Assembly: GCA_037190805.1 (NCBI GenBank)
Contig: JBBCJR010000020.1
Span: 1 to 64,000 of the forward strand
Reading direction: 5' to 3'
DNA length: 64,000 nucleotides
Source of the DNA: JBBCJR01 sp037190805
Lineage (GTDB): Bacteria; Pseudomonadota; Alphaproteobacteria; Sphingomonadales; Sphingomonadaceae
In this document: positions 1-8,490 of the stretch, piece after piece
Layout: each line of letters begins with the position of its first letter
Position numbering within the stretch: the first letter of the stretch is position 1
Program-made: the position numbers and the translations under genes
Notes under the pieces: generated by a model
Seen by the model: the letters and a program-made list of their open reading frames with translations, nothing else
Databases searched by the model: none
What the model was told of the DNA's origin: nothing

Positions 1-2
1 CA

Positions 3-35
3 GAGCGGCGCGGGTCTAGTCCACCCGCGCCGCTC
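3..35. terminator. 13-bp GC-rich perfect hairpin
   Basis: The arms at 3-15 and 23-35 are exact reverse complements around a 7-nt loop. No T run follows, so if it ends an upstream transcript it is not a classical intrinsic terminator. It lies 28 bases before the next start codon. Confidence 0.4.
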
Positions 36-63
36 CTGACCACAACCGATCCAGGAGATCGTC

Positions 64-378
64 ATGGCTGAACAGCTAAATATCACGAATGTCGTCAATT
101 TCCCAATCTATGCCCACCATGGGCCGTGGGGTCGCGAGATGGTGGAATACTTCCGTCTCAAGCGTGAGTCCCATGAGGCACATTCCTCTGAGAACGAGGG
201 TTTGGCCCGGCAGCTTAATACCGTGGCACTCGCCCACATGCACAAAGCGATAGAGTTGGCGCAAAACCCTGCGCCCTCATTTGTAGCGCATTGGCGGCGT
301 CGTAAGCGCCTTCCAGGCAATCTCGTCGACCTCGCGGCTGTTCGTGCCGAGCGGGAGCAGGTGTCGAAGGCGGCGTAA
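64..378 (+). CDS. hypothetical phage-region protein, 104 aa
   Basis: The ATG at 64 has a good ribosome binding site (AGGAG at 53-57). The product is 104 residues with no signal peptide or membrane segment, mostly charged and probably helical, with a basic patch (WRRRKR) near residue 77. I do not recognise the family. It is the last rightward gene before a 347-base gap and precedes the GNAT pair. Codon use suits the region, so it is likely a real phage accessory gene. Confidence 0.6.
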   Translation: MAEQLNITNVVNFPIYAHHGPWGREMVEYFRLKRESHEAHSSENEGLARQLNTVALAHMHKAIELAQNPAPSFVAHWRRRKRLPGNLVDLAAVRAEREQVSKAA

Positions 379-725
379 ACCTCGGGGCGGGCCAAGTGTC
401 CGCCCCTTACCTTGTGAAAAGAGGAACGCGCCTCGGCCTTACACAAGCGGGTTTGTGGAAATCCGCCTTTCCACACCCGCAACGATGGCCAAAGAGGGTG
501 TGGTAAATGGGGAGGCGCGCATTTTTGGCGGACCCCACGCCACCCAGCGGCGTTATGTTATCCGAATCAGATTTAGGCCCAATCACTCGTTTGATTGTTG
601 TGAGGGGCAAAACTGCGGATTACGCGGCGAGGCACGAGCCGCGTAATCCGTTGAATGAGGACTGTCAATCTTATATCAATGTGAGCGCACTTAGGGAGTC
701 TCCCCAGTGAGGCTGGGAGGGTCAA
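379..725. other. intergenic gap of 347 bases with a hairpin
   Basis: No convincing gene is seen. A reading frame opening at 555 (MLSESDLGP...) would give about 51 residues but has a poor ribosome site. The main structure is the perfect hairpin at 616-650. The promoter of the antitoxin/GNAT pair should lie here. Confidence 0.5.
616..650. promoter_or_regulatory. 13-bp perfect inverted repeat upstream of the GNAT pair
   Basis: The arms 616-628 and 638-650 match exactly around a 9-nt loop, and no T run follows. It sits 76 bases upstream of the putative antitoxin gene. It could be an operator for autoregulation, or a terminator hairpin of the gene upstream; the sequence alone does not decide. Confidence 0.4.
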
Positions 726-914
726 ATGAGCATCAGTTCGAACGCGTTTGGCCGGGTAGTTTTAACCGACGACGACGCGGCCAAATTCAAGAATCAGGTC
801 ACCTATGGTCGGCCCAAGGCCGCAGCCAAGCGCAGCGTGGTGGAGGGCGTGAAGCTCTCTCAGGCCCTCGCCAAGGAGGGAATGGTGCGGATTCGGCTGA
901 AAGAACCAGCTTAG
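726..914 (+). CDS. small putative antitoxin-like partner of GNAT protein, 62 aa
   Basis: The ATG at 726 follows a strong GGGAGG ribosome site. The 62-residue soluble protein begins with a segment GRVVLTDDDAAKF, typical of small proteins that bind a partner. Its stop at 912-914 lies three bases before the start of the GNAT gene. That layout is the one of GNAT toxin-antitoxin operons, in which the upstream gene encodes the antitoxin, but I see no clear ribbon-helix-helix DUF1778 signature. The antitoxin role is inferred from position and size only. Confidence 0.6.
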   Translation: MSISSNAFGRVVLTDDDAAKFKNQVTYGRPKAAAKRSVVEGVKLSQALAKEGMVRIRLKEPA

Positions 915-917
915 CTC

Positions 918-1496
918 TTGGCTGAGGACAGTCTTTCCGTTGATATTAAGCAGATAGAGGCCGGTGACAAACTCACCGGCCTCAAGCTTGGTGACGCGAA
1001 GTTCGCTCCACTGAAGACGTTCCTCCAACGCCATGCCCAAGCATATGAAGCTAAAAGTCTCGCTCGAACCTATGGTGCGTTCGATCCCAATACTCACAGG
1101 ATCATGGGGTACGTAACGCTCGTTTGCGGCGAAGTTGTAACGAACGATGGTGACGGTTCACTCGTCGAAGAGCCGGGTTTAAAGTTTCTCTACAATCACT
1201 ATCCGGCCGTCAAAATTGCCCGACTTGCTGTTGATCACCGCATTGGCGGGAAGGGGTTGGGCCGTGCATTAGTTGAGCTGGCCTTTGGACGGGCGAAGAG
1301 CATAATATGTCCGGCAGTTGGGTGTAGATTTGTCATGGTTGACTCAAAAAAGGAATCCATCGGTTTCTACGAAAAATGCGGCTTCACAATGCTCGACACA
1401 GCCGCGAACCGAAACCGCGATGAGCCCGTGATGTTTGTGGATCTGAACAAGGCGCCTGCTGCCGAAGTTGAAGCTAGTCCTCCCTTCCCATCCTAA
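918..1496 (+). CDS. GNAT acetyltransferase, TacT-like
   Basis: The 192-residue protein starts with TTG at 918, three bases after the preceding stop, so the two genes are probably translationally coupled. The GNAT core is visible: a strand KIARLAVD, the acetyl-CoA loop GGKGLGRAL (about residue 110), and the C-terminal GFYEKCGF. The block IARLAVDhrigGKGLGRALve and the spacing to FYEkcGF are characteristic of TacT/AtaT-type toxins, which acetylate aminoacyl-tRNA. Toxin activity is inferred. It could be another phage GNAT enzyme. Confidence 0.75.
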   Translation: MAEDSLSVDIKQIEAGDKLTGLKLGDAKFAPLKTFLQRHAQAYEAKSLARTYGAFDPNTHRIMGYVTLVCGEVVTNDGDGSLVEEPGLKFLYNHYPAVKIARLAVDHRIGGKGLGRALVELAFGRAKSIICPAVGCRFVMVDSKKESIGFYEKCGFTMLDTAANRNRDEPVMFVDLNKAPAAEVEASPPFPS

Positions 1497-1560
1497 CCTC
1501 TCCGTGCTAGTAATCGTCGGGTCGACAGCGCTCTCTGCGCGGCGGTAGTGGGACCGCCTG

Positions 1561-1613
1561 ACGGCCAGACAACCACATCGGTTCACACGATGGCGAGTTG
1601 TCTGCATGGCCGT
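1561..1613. promoter_or_regulatory. hairpin enclosing the start codon of the tail fibre gene
   Basis: The segment 1561-1573 pairs with 1597-1613, leaving a 4-nt bulge that contains most of the ATG at 1606. No strong ribosome site lies before this ATG (best candidate GGCGAG at 1592-1597). The structure could limit translation of the tail fibre until a ribosome or another factor opens it. Confidence 0.35.
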
Positions 1614-3456
1614 TCTCTTCGACCAGGGTATTTTCAGCATCGAGGGCCTGTCGGGGGAAGTTCTCCCAGGCGCGAAGCTGTTCTTTTACGCCTCGGGCAG
1701 TTCTACGCCGCAAGCGACCTATGCCGATGATGACCTGACCATCCCGAACGCAAATCCTGTCGTTGCTGCGGCGGACGGGCGTTTCCCCCCGATATGGCTT
1801 TCGCCTCTCGCGTATAAGATTGTTCTGAAATCTTTTGACGATGTCACGCTTGTCACGCGCGACCCGATCAACGGCGCCAACACGCCATCAGATGGCGCGG
1901 TCACTGCCAACAGCCTCACCAACGACCCCGGAGAACTGGAGGCGATAGGCGACAAGCTCATCCCGACGCTGCGCTACCAGCACTCAGCCACCGTCGCCCC
2001 AGCCTATCTCACTATCGCCGATAAGCTCCGCGAGGGCGTGTCGCTCCGCAATTTCGGCGGGGCGGTCGGGAACTCGTCGGCCAACACGGCGGCATTGAAT
2101 GATTTTGCCGAGGCGGTGGCGGAGGGAGGCTCTGAGGCCCGAGGCCGCCTGCTGATCCCTGATGGCGAATGGGAACTGAGCGGTGCGGTCAATCTGCAAC
2201 CGGACGGCTTGCAGACCGGCTGCACGATTGAGGGCGTCGATCGCGAATATAGCCGCCTGTTCGTCGACGGCGACGTCAGCATCTTCTCGTTCGGCTCCAA
2301 TCTGCGGCTGGCGGATTTGGCGATTGAGCAGCGGGGCACGGCCGGGACCGGCGTCGCGCTGACCACCCCGACGACGATCGCGGCGGGGCAGGCCAATTAC
2401 TGCCAGTTCGAGCGGCTCAAGATTTCAAACTTCAAGGTCGGTCTCGCGGCGCGCTATTCGCTTTGGTCGTCGTTCCGCGATCTGGCGTTTATCGACAACC
2501 TCTGTGGCATCCGCGTTGCCCGAAACAATGACATGCTCAATCCGAGCAACCCGGATGCGGTCTCGGGCTGGAACGCGCTCAACGGCACGGGCTGGTTCCA
2601 CAATGCGCTGACACTGGACAATATCCTGTTTCTTGGTGGCGAAGTGGGCCTGATGGGCGCGCTGGGCGCTGGCGTGTCGCTCAACAACGTCACCGCGCAG
2701 GGCCAGAATGGCGATCCTGCCGGAAACCAGTTCCTATCGCCGGGCGCTCTCCGTACCGGCATCTGGGTCGATGGCGGTAAGACGGCGGATCAGGGCTGGG
2801 CGCACGACTGGTCCAACATCTATGCGGAGGCCACCGATCGCCCGCTAATGATCCGCGACCAGCGGCTTGTGCGGATCGCCGGGCTGTTCGTCCAGGGTGC
2901 GGACGTCAGCTCGCCCTATACTGTGGCACTGGACCAGTATAATTCGACGGTCGAGGTATCCGGGGCCACTGGGCAGGACTTCTTTCAGTACATGGCGCGG
3001 GGAGACGCGACCTCCACGCTGCGGGGTCGTCTTCCTGGCCTTGGCACCGTGGCAAATTACTCGTTCGCGTCTGGCGGGCGATACCTGCCCAACAATGACC
3101 GGCCGGAAAACTATACGCGCAAGTTCATCTTCTCCAAGACGGATGCTTCGACGACCACGACCTTCACGGTTCCGGTGGAGTTTCAGGACAACGGTTCATA
3201 TCGTGTCGTCATCAACGCGATCGTTGACAGCAACACCAGCAACCATCGCCGGGTCGCCTACGACATCAGCCGCCTGACCACGGCGGGCAGTACGGCGATC
3301 GACATTTCCAGCGGGACGGAGACGAATTTCACCTCGGCCATTGTCGGGCGGAACCTTGTGTTCACGGTGACGACGGCGCTGCGGTTCGACGCGACGGTGA
3401 CGGTGGAGAGCATCTCCGATTTCGCGGGCCAGTCGGTCCAGATCGCGGGGGCGTGA
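1606..3456 (+). CDS. phage tail fibre/tailspike with beta-helix, 616 aa
   Basis: The N-terminal 130 residues (FDQGIFSIEGLSGEVLPGAKLFFY... then DPINGANTP) match the virion-binding head found at the start of many phage tail fibres. From about residue 160 the sequence is a Gly/Asn-rich right-handed beta-helix of the pectate-lyase type (AVGNSSANTAALNDF, then repeated short strands). The C-terminal 110 residues look like a separate beta-sandwich. It probably recognises or degrades surface polysaccharide. The downstream membrane gene overlaps its stop. Confidence 0.8.
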   Translation: MAVLFDQGIFSIEGLSGEVLPGAKLFFYASGSSTPQATYADDDLTIPNANPVVAAADGRFPPIWLSPLAYKIVLKSFDDVTLVTRDPINGANTPSDGAVTANSLTNDPGELEAIGDKLIPTLRYQHSATVAPAYLTIADKLREGVSLRNFGGAVGNSSANTAALNDFAEAVAEGGSEARGRLLIPDGEWELSGAVNLQPDGLQTGCTIEGVDREYSRLFVDGDVSIFSFGSNLRLADLAIEQRGTAGTGVALTTPTTIAAGQANYCQFERLKISNFKVGLAARYSLWSSFRDLAFIDNLCGIRVARNNDMLNPSNPDAVSGWNALNGTGWFHNALTLDNILFLGGEVGLMGALGAGVSLNNVTAQGQNGDPAGNQFLSPGALRTGIWVDGGKTADQGWAHDWSNIYAEATDRPLMIRDQRLVRIAGLFVQGADVSSPYTVALDQYNSTVEVSGATGQDFFQYMARGDATSTLRGRLPGLGTVANYSFASGGRYLPNNDRPENYTRKFIFSKTDASTTTTFTVPVEFQDNGSYRVVINAIVDSNTSNHRRVAYDISRLTTAGSTAIDISSGTETNFTSAIVGRNLVFTVTTALRFDATVTVESISDFAGQSVQIAGA

Positions 3457-3713
3457 TGTCTGTCACCAACGAGCAACTGGGGGCGCGTGTGGACCGAGTA
3501 GAGGGCCGCATCGCGTCGGTCGAAACCAAGGTGGACAGTATCGCCGCTGACGTTCGGAAGACGAGTGCTGATGTCGCGGACCTCGTTGAAGCATGGAAGA
3601 CGGCCGGGAAGCTTCTCAAGTTCATCCATGTCGTCGCGAAATGGGGCGGCCCGATCGTCATTCTCGCATCCGCCGCCGCAGCCCTCTGGGCGACCGTTTG
3701 GGGGCAGAAATGA
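3456..3713 (+). CDS. coiled-coil membrane protein, holin-like, 85 aa
   Basis: I chose ATG 3456, which overlaps the fibre stop (tgATG); a GTG at 3453 is also possible. Residues 5-50 form a heptad-rich coiled coil (RVDRVEGRIASVETKV) and residues 60-82 a single hydrophobic span ending WGQK. Position directly before the lysozyme makes a holin or holin partner likely. The fold is also seen in hemolysin XhlA-like phage proteins, which associate with the membrane during lysis. Confidence 0.7.
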   Translation: MSVTNEQLGARVDRVEGRIASVETKVDSIAADVRKTSADVADLVEAWKTAGKLLKFIHVVAKWGGPIVILASAAAALWATVWGQK

Positions 3714-4168
3714 ACCCGCGCCTTATCGCCGGGTCCATCGTGGGCGCCATGGCGATTGCCACCCCGTTCATTGCGGGCTGGGAGGGTAAGAGGAACGATC
3801 CTTATCGCGACATCGTGGGCGTCCAGACCGTCTGCTACGGCGAGACCCGCGTTGCCATGCGCCGTTACTCGGACAGCGAATGTTCCGCGCTGTTGATCAA
3901 GGCCGTGGGCGATTTCATGCAGCCGGTGATCGACTGCACGCCGGGGCTGATCAATCGCCCTGAGCAACTCGCCGCCGCTACCTCGCTCGCCTACAATATC
4001 GGGGCAGGGGCCTATTGCCGGTCGACCATTGCGAAGCGGTTCAACGCTGGCGATCTGCGCGGCGCGTGTGACGGTTTCCGCGCCTGGGTCAACGCAGGCG
4101 GGAAGCGTGTTCAAGGTCTCGTCAATCGCAGGGAGGCGGAGCGCAAGCTTTGCCTGACGGGCCTATGA
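3710..4168 (+). CDS. phage lysozyme (GH24), SAR endolysin-like, 152 aa
   Basis: ATG 3710 overlaps the end of the preceding gene. The T4-type catalytic triad is visible with the family spacing: E25 in GWEG, D34 and T40. The N-terminal helix (residues 5-23) is Gly/Ala-rich and weakly hydrophobic, as in signal-arrest-release endolysins that are exported by Sec and held in the membrane. It cleaves peptidoglycan beta-1,4 links. Length is normal for phage 21/P22-type lysozymes. Confidence 0.9.
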   Translation: MNPRLIAGSIVGAMAIATPFIAGWEGKRNDPYRDIVGVQTVCYGETRVAMRRYSDSECSALLIKAVGDFMQPVIDCTPGLINRPEQLAAATSLAYNIGAGAYCRSTIAKRFNAGDLRGACDGFRAWVNAGGKRVQGLVNRREAERKLCLTGL

Positions 4169-4245
4169 GTCTCGTCATCGCCCTGATCGTCTATGTTGCA
4201 TTCCTGCTGTTCGCTATCGCTCAATTGCTGGAGCGGCTGGCGTGA
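4165..4245 (+). CDS. 26-residue single-span membrane peptide in lysis cassette
   Basis: ATG 4165 overlaps the lysozyme stop (ATGA) and its own stop (4243-4245) overlaps the GTG start of the next gene. The product begins MSLVIALIVYVAFLL and ends in a charged tail ERLA, so almost all of it is one hydrophobic helix. It is wedged between lysozyme and spanin, where a pinholin or antiholin could sit, but no family assignment is possible. Confidence 0.6.
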   Translation: MSLVIALIVYVAFLLFAIAQLLERLA

Positions 4246-4688
4246 TCCGTCTTTGGCCCTATGGGGCAGCCGTCGCCATCGTCCTGTCCGCCATCTGGTG
4301 GGTCGACCACCGGGGCTATGAACGCGCGCGGCGTGACGCGCAGGTCGACCAGCTGACAGCCGAAATCCTCGCCCGTCGCCGCACCGCCAAACTCGAACAG
4401 GCGATGACCGCCGCGCTCGCCAAGATCGACGGCAACCTCTCCGACCGCCTGACCCAGATCCGCGTCATCCGCGAAACCCTTCAACCGATCATCCAACGGG
4501 AGACGATCAGTGACCCGCGCTATCGTGATCCTAGCTGCTCTCTCACTCCAGGCGTGCTCGACGCGCTCAACCGCGCCCGCGCCGCTACCGATCCCGCCGC
4601 GTCTGCAAGCGAGCTTTACATCCCCTTGCCCGCCACTGCCGAAGATCACCGACGCGACGCTGGGAGGGCTGGCGATGGCGGACGCTGA
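4242..4688 (+). CDS. Rz-like inner-membrane spanin, 148 aa
   Basis: GTG 4242 overlaps the previous stop. A hydrophobic anchor covers residues 5-21, followed by a long charged helix (about 28-100) typical of i-spanins. The outer-membrane spanin gene starts inside it in another frame, the classic Rz/Rz1 arrangement. The two would form a complex across the periplasm that fuses the membranes at the last step of lysis. The C-terminal 50 residues may be constrained by the overlapping gene. Confidence 0.8.
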   Translation: MIRLWPYGAAVAIVLSAIWWVDHRGYERARRDAQVDQLTAEILARRRTAKLEQAMTAALAKIDGNLSDRLTQIRVIRETLQPIIQRETISDPRYRDPSCSLTPGVLDALNRARAATDPAASASELYIPLPATAEDHRRDAGRAGDGGR

Positions 4689-4785
4689 GGCAGCAACTCT
4701 CTACGCTGAGTGCAGTGCCCGGCACTCGGCCGTGGTGCGCGCCTATGAGGCCGTCTGGGGCATCCTCGTGAAGGAGGCGCGCTGA
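4510..4785 (+). CDS. Rz1-like outer-membrane lipoprotein spanin, 91 aa
   Basis: GTG 4510 lies within the i-spanin gene in a different frame. The N-terminus is a lipoprotein signal with lipobox LQAC (Cys16), followed by a short proline-rich stretch (APAPLPIPP), both hallmarks of o-spanins. It is longer than many Rz1 proteins. Its stop overlaps the start of the next large gene (tgATG at 4785). Confidence 0.8.
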   Translation: MTRAIVILAALSLQACSTRSTAPAPLPIPPRLQASFTSPCPPLPKITDATLGGLAMADAEAATLYAECSARHSAVVRAYEAVWGILVKEAR

Positions 4786-7403
4786 TGGCCGTTACCTCGA
4801 TCAATTGGGTTGTCCCGCCTGATGCCGATGATGACACACTGATCACGGCGCTTCCCGCCCAAGGTGGAATTTCGTGGGTCAACGCCTTCGGCTGGTCGAC
4901 GCCTCCAGGGGTCAGGACTGTCTCGGGTGATGTGAAATTCATCGGCCGGACGACCGCGAACCAGTTCAGCCAGGTCCGCACGAGCGATCTGATCACGAAC
5001 CCCGATCAGAAGATCACCGTCACTCTGCGCTCGATCGCCAACACGTCAGGCCAGACGGACGTCAGGTTTCGGGAATCTGCGGCAGCGTTCACCTTTTACC
5101 GCGTCAGATTCCACACCAATGGCGATCTGGTGGTTTACCGCCATGTCGCGTCTGTCGACGGCACGGCGATTTACACGGGATCATGGGTGCGTCCAGCCGA
5201 TGGCATCGACTTCGATGCGATCATCACTCACGTCAACACGGAAACGGATGCCGAGGCGCCTTGCGTTCGGATCACGATTGAAACGAATGTCGCCGGCCAA
5301 TCTCCGATTGTCGTTGAAGACACCAATGGAGCGCGGATTCAGGGCACCGGCTATATCGCGCTTTATCTCAATGCGAGCCCGTTCTTCGGATATGGTTTGA
5401 GGGCGCTGGAGGCCGAGGAAGTATCGTTCGCCACGGCCTACAGCGTCACAGGCCCGACAACTGGTCCTTCAGGCGTCGAATCCGACCCGTTCACGGTCAC
5501 GCCGAACGGCCCCGTTGAAGGAACTGTCACCGTCACCCCGAGCGATGGCAACGGCGGGACGTTCGACCCTGCGACCGTTGACCTGTCGGGTGACGACACT
5601 CCAACATTTACCTACACGCCGTCATCCGCTGGTGTGAAGACGATCACCTTCACCAATGACGGCGGGCTGACTGATCCTGCGCCATTGGAATACACCGCGA
5701 CCGGGGGGCCAACTCCGCCAGCGCCGCGCGGCTTTGCCGGCATGGCCCTCGGGCTTGGACTGGGGCTGGGCTTCGGCGTTCAGGGTGGGGGAGGGGCACC
5801 CACCCCGCCGGTATGGTCTCCATCTTATGACCAGGGCATGGGCGAGACCGACCAATATGGCCTGGTCAAGGAGTTCCCGCTGCTGGAGAACGGCAACGCG
5901 CGGATGTTCTTCGTCGATCCGGTCAACGGGAATGACAGCTATAACGGTCTGTCCCCTTACGCCGGATACCGGGGCAACGGCACCGGTAGCTATTACCAAT
6001 ATGGCGCGACGGGGCAGGGCTCATCCGATGGGAACTATGGGCCGAAAGCCACGCTCATGGCGGGGTTCAATGCGGTTCCGGAAACAGCAACAGATGGCGC
6101 CCCGAACGGGCAGCCTCACCAGCTGTTCGTATGCTCGGGGGAAAGCTATACGGCGACCGCGCCGGCTTCCAATGGGTGGGATTCTCGATCCGGCCTGAGC
6201 GTCGCCTATCCGTTCTGCATCCAGTCCTATGAGCGGGACGATCCCTGGAACAAGGGGAAGCATGGTCGAGCCGGAATACACGGGAATGGTGCACGGCCAT
6301 TTGTCAGCGTCAATCCAACCGGGACGACGATATTCGGGACTTACCGAGGTCAGGGACCTTATGGGCGTTTCGCCCTTCGGGGACTCCACCTGTGGACCGC
6401 GCAAAGCGAGACAGAGGGCCGAGCGGTCAATCAGATCGGTTCCCAGATCGATATCCTGACAGAGAATTGCAGGTTCGAGAATGTCAGCATCGTGCAGGAT
6501 TTTACGACCACTAATTTCCCCGATGATTATATCGGCACGAACATCATCGTTCGTCGGTGTGTCATCGATCTTCAGTGGGGATCGGCTAGTGGCAACGGAC
6601 CCAGCGGGACGCACAACTACGCCACGGATGCTACCTACGAATATAATATTTTCTACCACAACGGCTGGAAGGAAGGCGCCCTGCGAAGCGCGTCCAATAA
6701 TGACGGAGGGTCAAACGGCCGGAAGCACAGCCTCTATCTCAGCAATGTTCGCGGCTCGACGAGCATCGTTCGATACAATGTCCTCATCGCGGCCGGCTAT
6801 GGTGGCGTGTCTGCGCGCGGGAATGTGGAGAGCTACAACAATGTGGCGATAGACTGCCCGCAGGCGTTCATCGGTGGTGGCCAGGTCGCGGATTGGTCGA
6901 CAGAGAACCCGGACGGGATCGTGTCCAAGCAGCATGACAATCTCGTCATGGGGCTGGAAACCGGAAACGGGGGGTCGATGACATCGCAGGGTATGCAGGC
7001 TGGAAACGCGGTCGCCCCGTCGTTCGCGGCGAGGAACCTGTTTATCAACGGCGGCCCACAGAAGGCGAACCTCCAGGCGGCAATCTGGATCAAGTCCGAG
7101 TATCCACTAGGCGGCCCATATGCTCCGTGCGAGGTCGACGTGTTCGAAAACTGGCTGTTCGATTATTGCGATACGATTCACTTGGTACAGCCAGGCTACG
7201 ACAACCTGACGATCAACGACCTGGGCGGAAACAGCAATTCGCCAACCAGCCCCATCTCAACCCCTGATATTTACGCCCACTTCGGCGCTGACGATCGGGA
7301 TGAGCTGGTTGACCTGATGCGCGCCGATCCGCTGCGGAATTGGGCCTACGAGATGGAGAAGTATGTCAGCGCTGCTTGCGGGAAAGAGTTCGAATACGCC
7401 TAG
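4785..7403 (+). CDS. large modular tailspike/tail fibre, 872 aa
   Basis: Domains in order: an N-terminal jelly-roll-like sandwich (about 1-220), an Ig-like domain (225-310, with TVTVTPSDG and GVKTITFTNDGG), a glycine/proline linker around 318-345, and a C-terminal right-handed beta-helix rich in Asn and Tyr (350-872). This layout fits a host-range spike with a glycan-binding or glycan-cleaving domain. It is the second such protein in this prophage end. Convergent genes start on the other strand right after its stop. Confidence 0.75.
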   Translation: MAVTSINWVVPPDADDDTLITALPAQGGISWVNAFGWSTPPGVRTVSGDVKFIGRTTANQFSQVRTSDLITNPDQKITVTLRSIANTSGQTDVRFRESAAAFTFYRVRFHTNGDLVVYRHVASVDGTAIYTGSWVRPADGIDFDAIITHVNTETDAEAPCVRITIETNVAGQSPIVVEDTNGARIQGTGYIALYLNASPFFGYGLRALEAEEVSFATAYSVTGPTTGPSGVESDPFTVTPNGPVEGTVTVTPSDGNGGTFDPATVDLSGDDTPTFTYTPSSAGVKTITFTNDGGLTDPAPLEYTATGGPTPPAPRGFAGMALGLGLGLGFGVQGGGGAPTPPVWSPSYDQGMGETDQYGLVKEFPLLENGNARMFFVDPVNGNDSYNGLSPYAGYRGNGTGSYYQYGATGQGSSDGNYGPKATLMAGFNAVPETATDGAPNGQPHQLFVCSGESYTATAPASNGWDSRSGLSVAYPFCIQSYERDDPWNKGKHGRAGIHGNGARPFVSVNPTGTTIFGTYRGQGPYGRFALRGLHLWTAQSETEGRAVNQIGSQIDILTENCRFENVSIVQDFTTTNFPDDYIGTNIIVRRCVIDLQWGSASGNGPSGTHNYATDATYEYNIFYHNGWKEGALRSASNNDGGSNGRKHSLYLSNVRGSTSIVRYNVLIAAGYGGVSARGNVESYNNVAIDCPQAFIGGGQVADWSTENPDGIVSKQHDNLVMGLETGNGGSMTSQGMQAGNAVAPSFAARNLFINGGPQKANLQAAIWIKSEYPLGGPYAPCEVDVFENWLFDYCDTIHLVQPGYDNLTINDLGGNSNSPTSPISTPDIYAHFGADDRDELVDLMRADPLRNWAYEMEKYVSAACGKEFEYA

Positions 7404-7741
7404 CAGTTGAGCCGGCCATAGCGCTCGACGGCCCACCCATTGGCGACCATCCAGCATCCGACGTCCTGACCCTCGACGGTGAGACGGGCGACGGTACGTC
7501 CGAAGCGGTCGTGACCCATGCGCTGAATCATCACCGTCTTGCTCTCCAGCAGCCCCGCCAGCGCACGCTTGCTTGCCGCGCCATCTCCGGGGGTGCAGGC
7601 GCGGTTGCGCGCGCAGGGGCTTATCTCCGGGGCGTCGATCGAAGCTATGCGAACCCTCTCTGGCCCACATCGCACGGTGTCGCCGTCTACGACGACCAGC
7701 GCGAGGCAAACGGCCGCAGCTTCAGCCAGCACTTGCGCCAT
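7400..7741 (-). CDS. thermonuclease-like (SNase) protein, 113 aa
   Basis: The start at 7741 lies inside the 3' end of the Lar-like gene. The first 18 residues are a short signal peptide or membrane segment. The staphylococcal-nuclease core follows: VVDGDTVRC, ERVRIASIDAPE (metal and catalytic residues) and DRFGRTVARL. It would hydrolyse DNA or RNA, possibly after export. It ends the leftward gene block, its stop touching the end of the convergent tailspike gene. Confidence 0.8.
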   Translation of the reverse strand: MAQVLAEAAAVCLALVVVDGDTVRCGPERVRIASIDAPEISPCARNRACTPGDGAASKRALAGLLESKTVMIQRMGHDRFGRTVARLTVEGQDVGCWMVANGWAVERYGRLNC

Positions 7742-8132
7742 CCGTCGCAAGGATGCTGTCGATCTGGGAGAGGGCTTGGGACATGATGTCGGCGAACCGT
7801 GCATTCGTGTCAGCCTTCGCATTTCCCTCAGCCGTTTGCTTATCGAGGTGCTGCAACTCATAGTGGCTGAACTGGTGCCGGCCTTGGACCAGCGCCTCCC
7901 TCGCCACCCGCAGCGCATCCATAGCGGCGTCGCGCTGGCGTTCGGCAGCCGTGCAAGCGCGGGTGTTCCAAGTATTAACAGCGGTCTGCTTCTCGTCCCA
8001 CGAATCCTGGTAGATTCCGCAATCCGCGCAAACCACACGAAATACAGTCAGTGACCCCGATGCCTGTGACGCGCCTGTTTCCAATAGTTCGGGCGCTCCA
8101 CCGCAAAATGGACACGGTAGGGTGCCCTCCAT
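7722..8132 (-). CDS. Lar-like restriction alleviation protein, 136 aa
   Basis: I chose ATG 8132, which overlaps the stop of the upstream gene. The N-terminal 45 residues carry a zinc ribbon (LPCPFCGG...VVCADCG...WN) as in the Lar/Rac restriction-alleviation family, which modulates type I restriction-modification in favour of the phage. The C-terminal 80 residues form a helical tail of unknown role. Part of the N-terminal match is generic to zinc ribbons, so the role is a family-based inference. Confidence 0.7.
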   Translation of the reverse strand: MEGTLPCPFCGGAPELLETGASQASGSLTVFRVVCADCGIYQDSWDEKQTAVNTWNTRACTAAERQRDAAMDALRVAREALVQGRHQFSHYELQHLDKQTAEGNAKADTNARFADIMSQALSQIDSILATDGASAG

Positions 8133-8320
8133 CACGCCCACCTCGATTTAGGGGCAATAGCGTCCTTCACGCCGGGATGGTCGCCCATAGCTATTAGCTC
8201 TTTCGATGTAACGATGCCGCCCGGAGAGGTGATCACGCCTGTTCCATCGCAGGCTAGACAGATTGGAATAGCTGGATGGCACCCACGACAAGGGCGGGTG
8301 ACGAGATTATCGCTGCTCAT
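8132..8320 (-). CDS. small zinc-ribbon-like protein, 62 aa
   Basis: The ATG at 8320 overlaps the previous stop. The N-terminal half has two Cys pairs (CRGC and CLAC) and a DGTG turn, resembling a single DnaJ-type zinc module. The first five residues (MSSDN) and their codons repeat those of the upstream gene. Function unknown; a nucleic-acid or protein-binding phage accessory protein is possible. Confidence 0.6.
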   Translation of the reverse strand: MSSDNLVTRPCRGCHPAIPICLACDGTGVITSPGGIVTSKELIAMGDHPGVKDAIAPKSRWA

Positions 8321-8490
8321 CAATCGTCATCCTCATAGATATAGTATTCTTTTAATTGATCGTAGTCGATGAACCCTTCGTCTTTAAGGAAGCTGACGAT
8401 AGCAACGGCCTGATCCATCCCAAGGTGAGTTGCTGTCAGGAGGTCCGTTGCTAGTTCTTTATAAACGTCGATCGGATTATCGCTGCTCAT
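8320..8490 (-). CDS. hypothetical acidic protein, 56 aa
   Basis: The frame runs from ATG 8490 to TGA at 8320-8322, with four-base overlaps at both ends. The product starts MSSDNPIDVYKEL and ends in a strongly acidic tail YYIYEDDD. No family is recognised. The perfect junction spacing on both sides and phage-like coding support it. Confidence 0.6.
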   Translation of the reverse strand: MSSDNPIDVYKELATDLLTATHLGMDQAVAIVSFLKDEGFIDYDQLKEYYIYEDDD

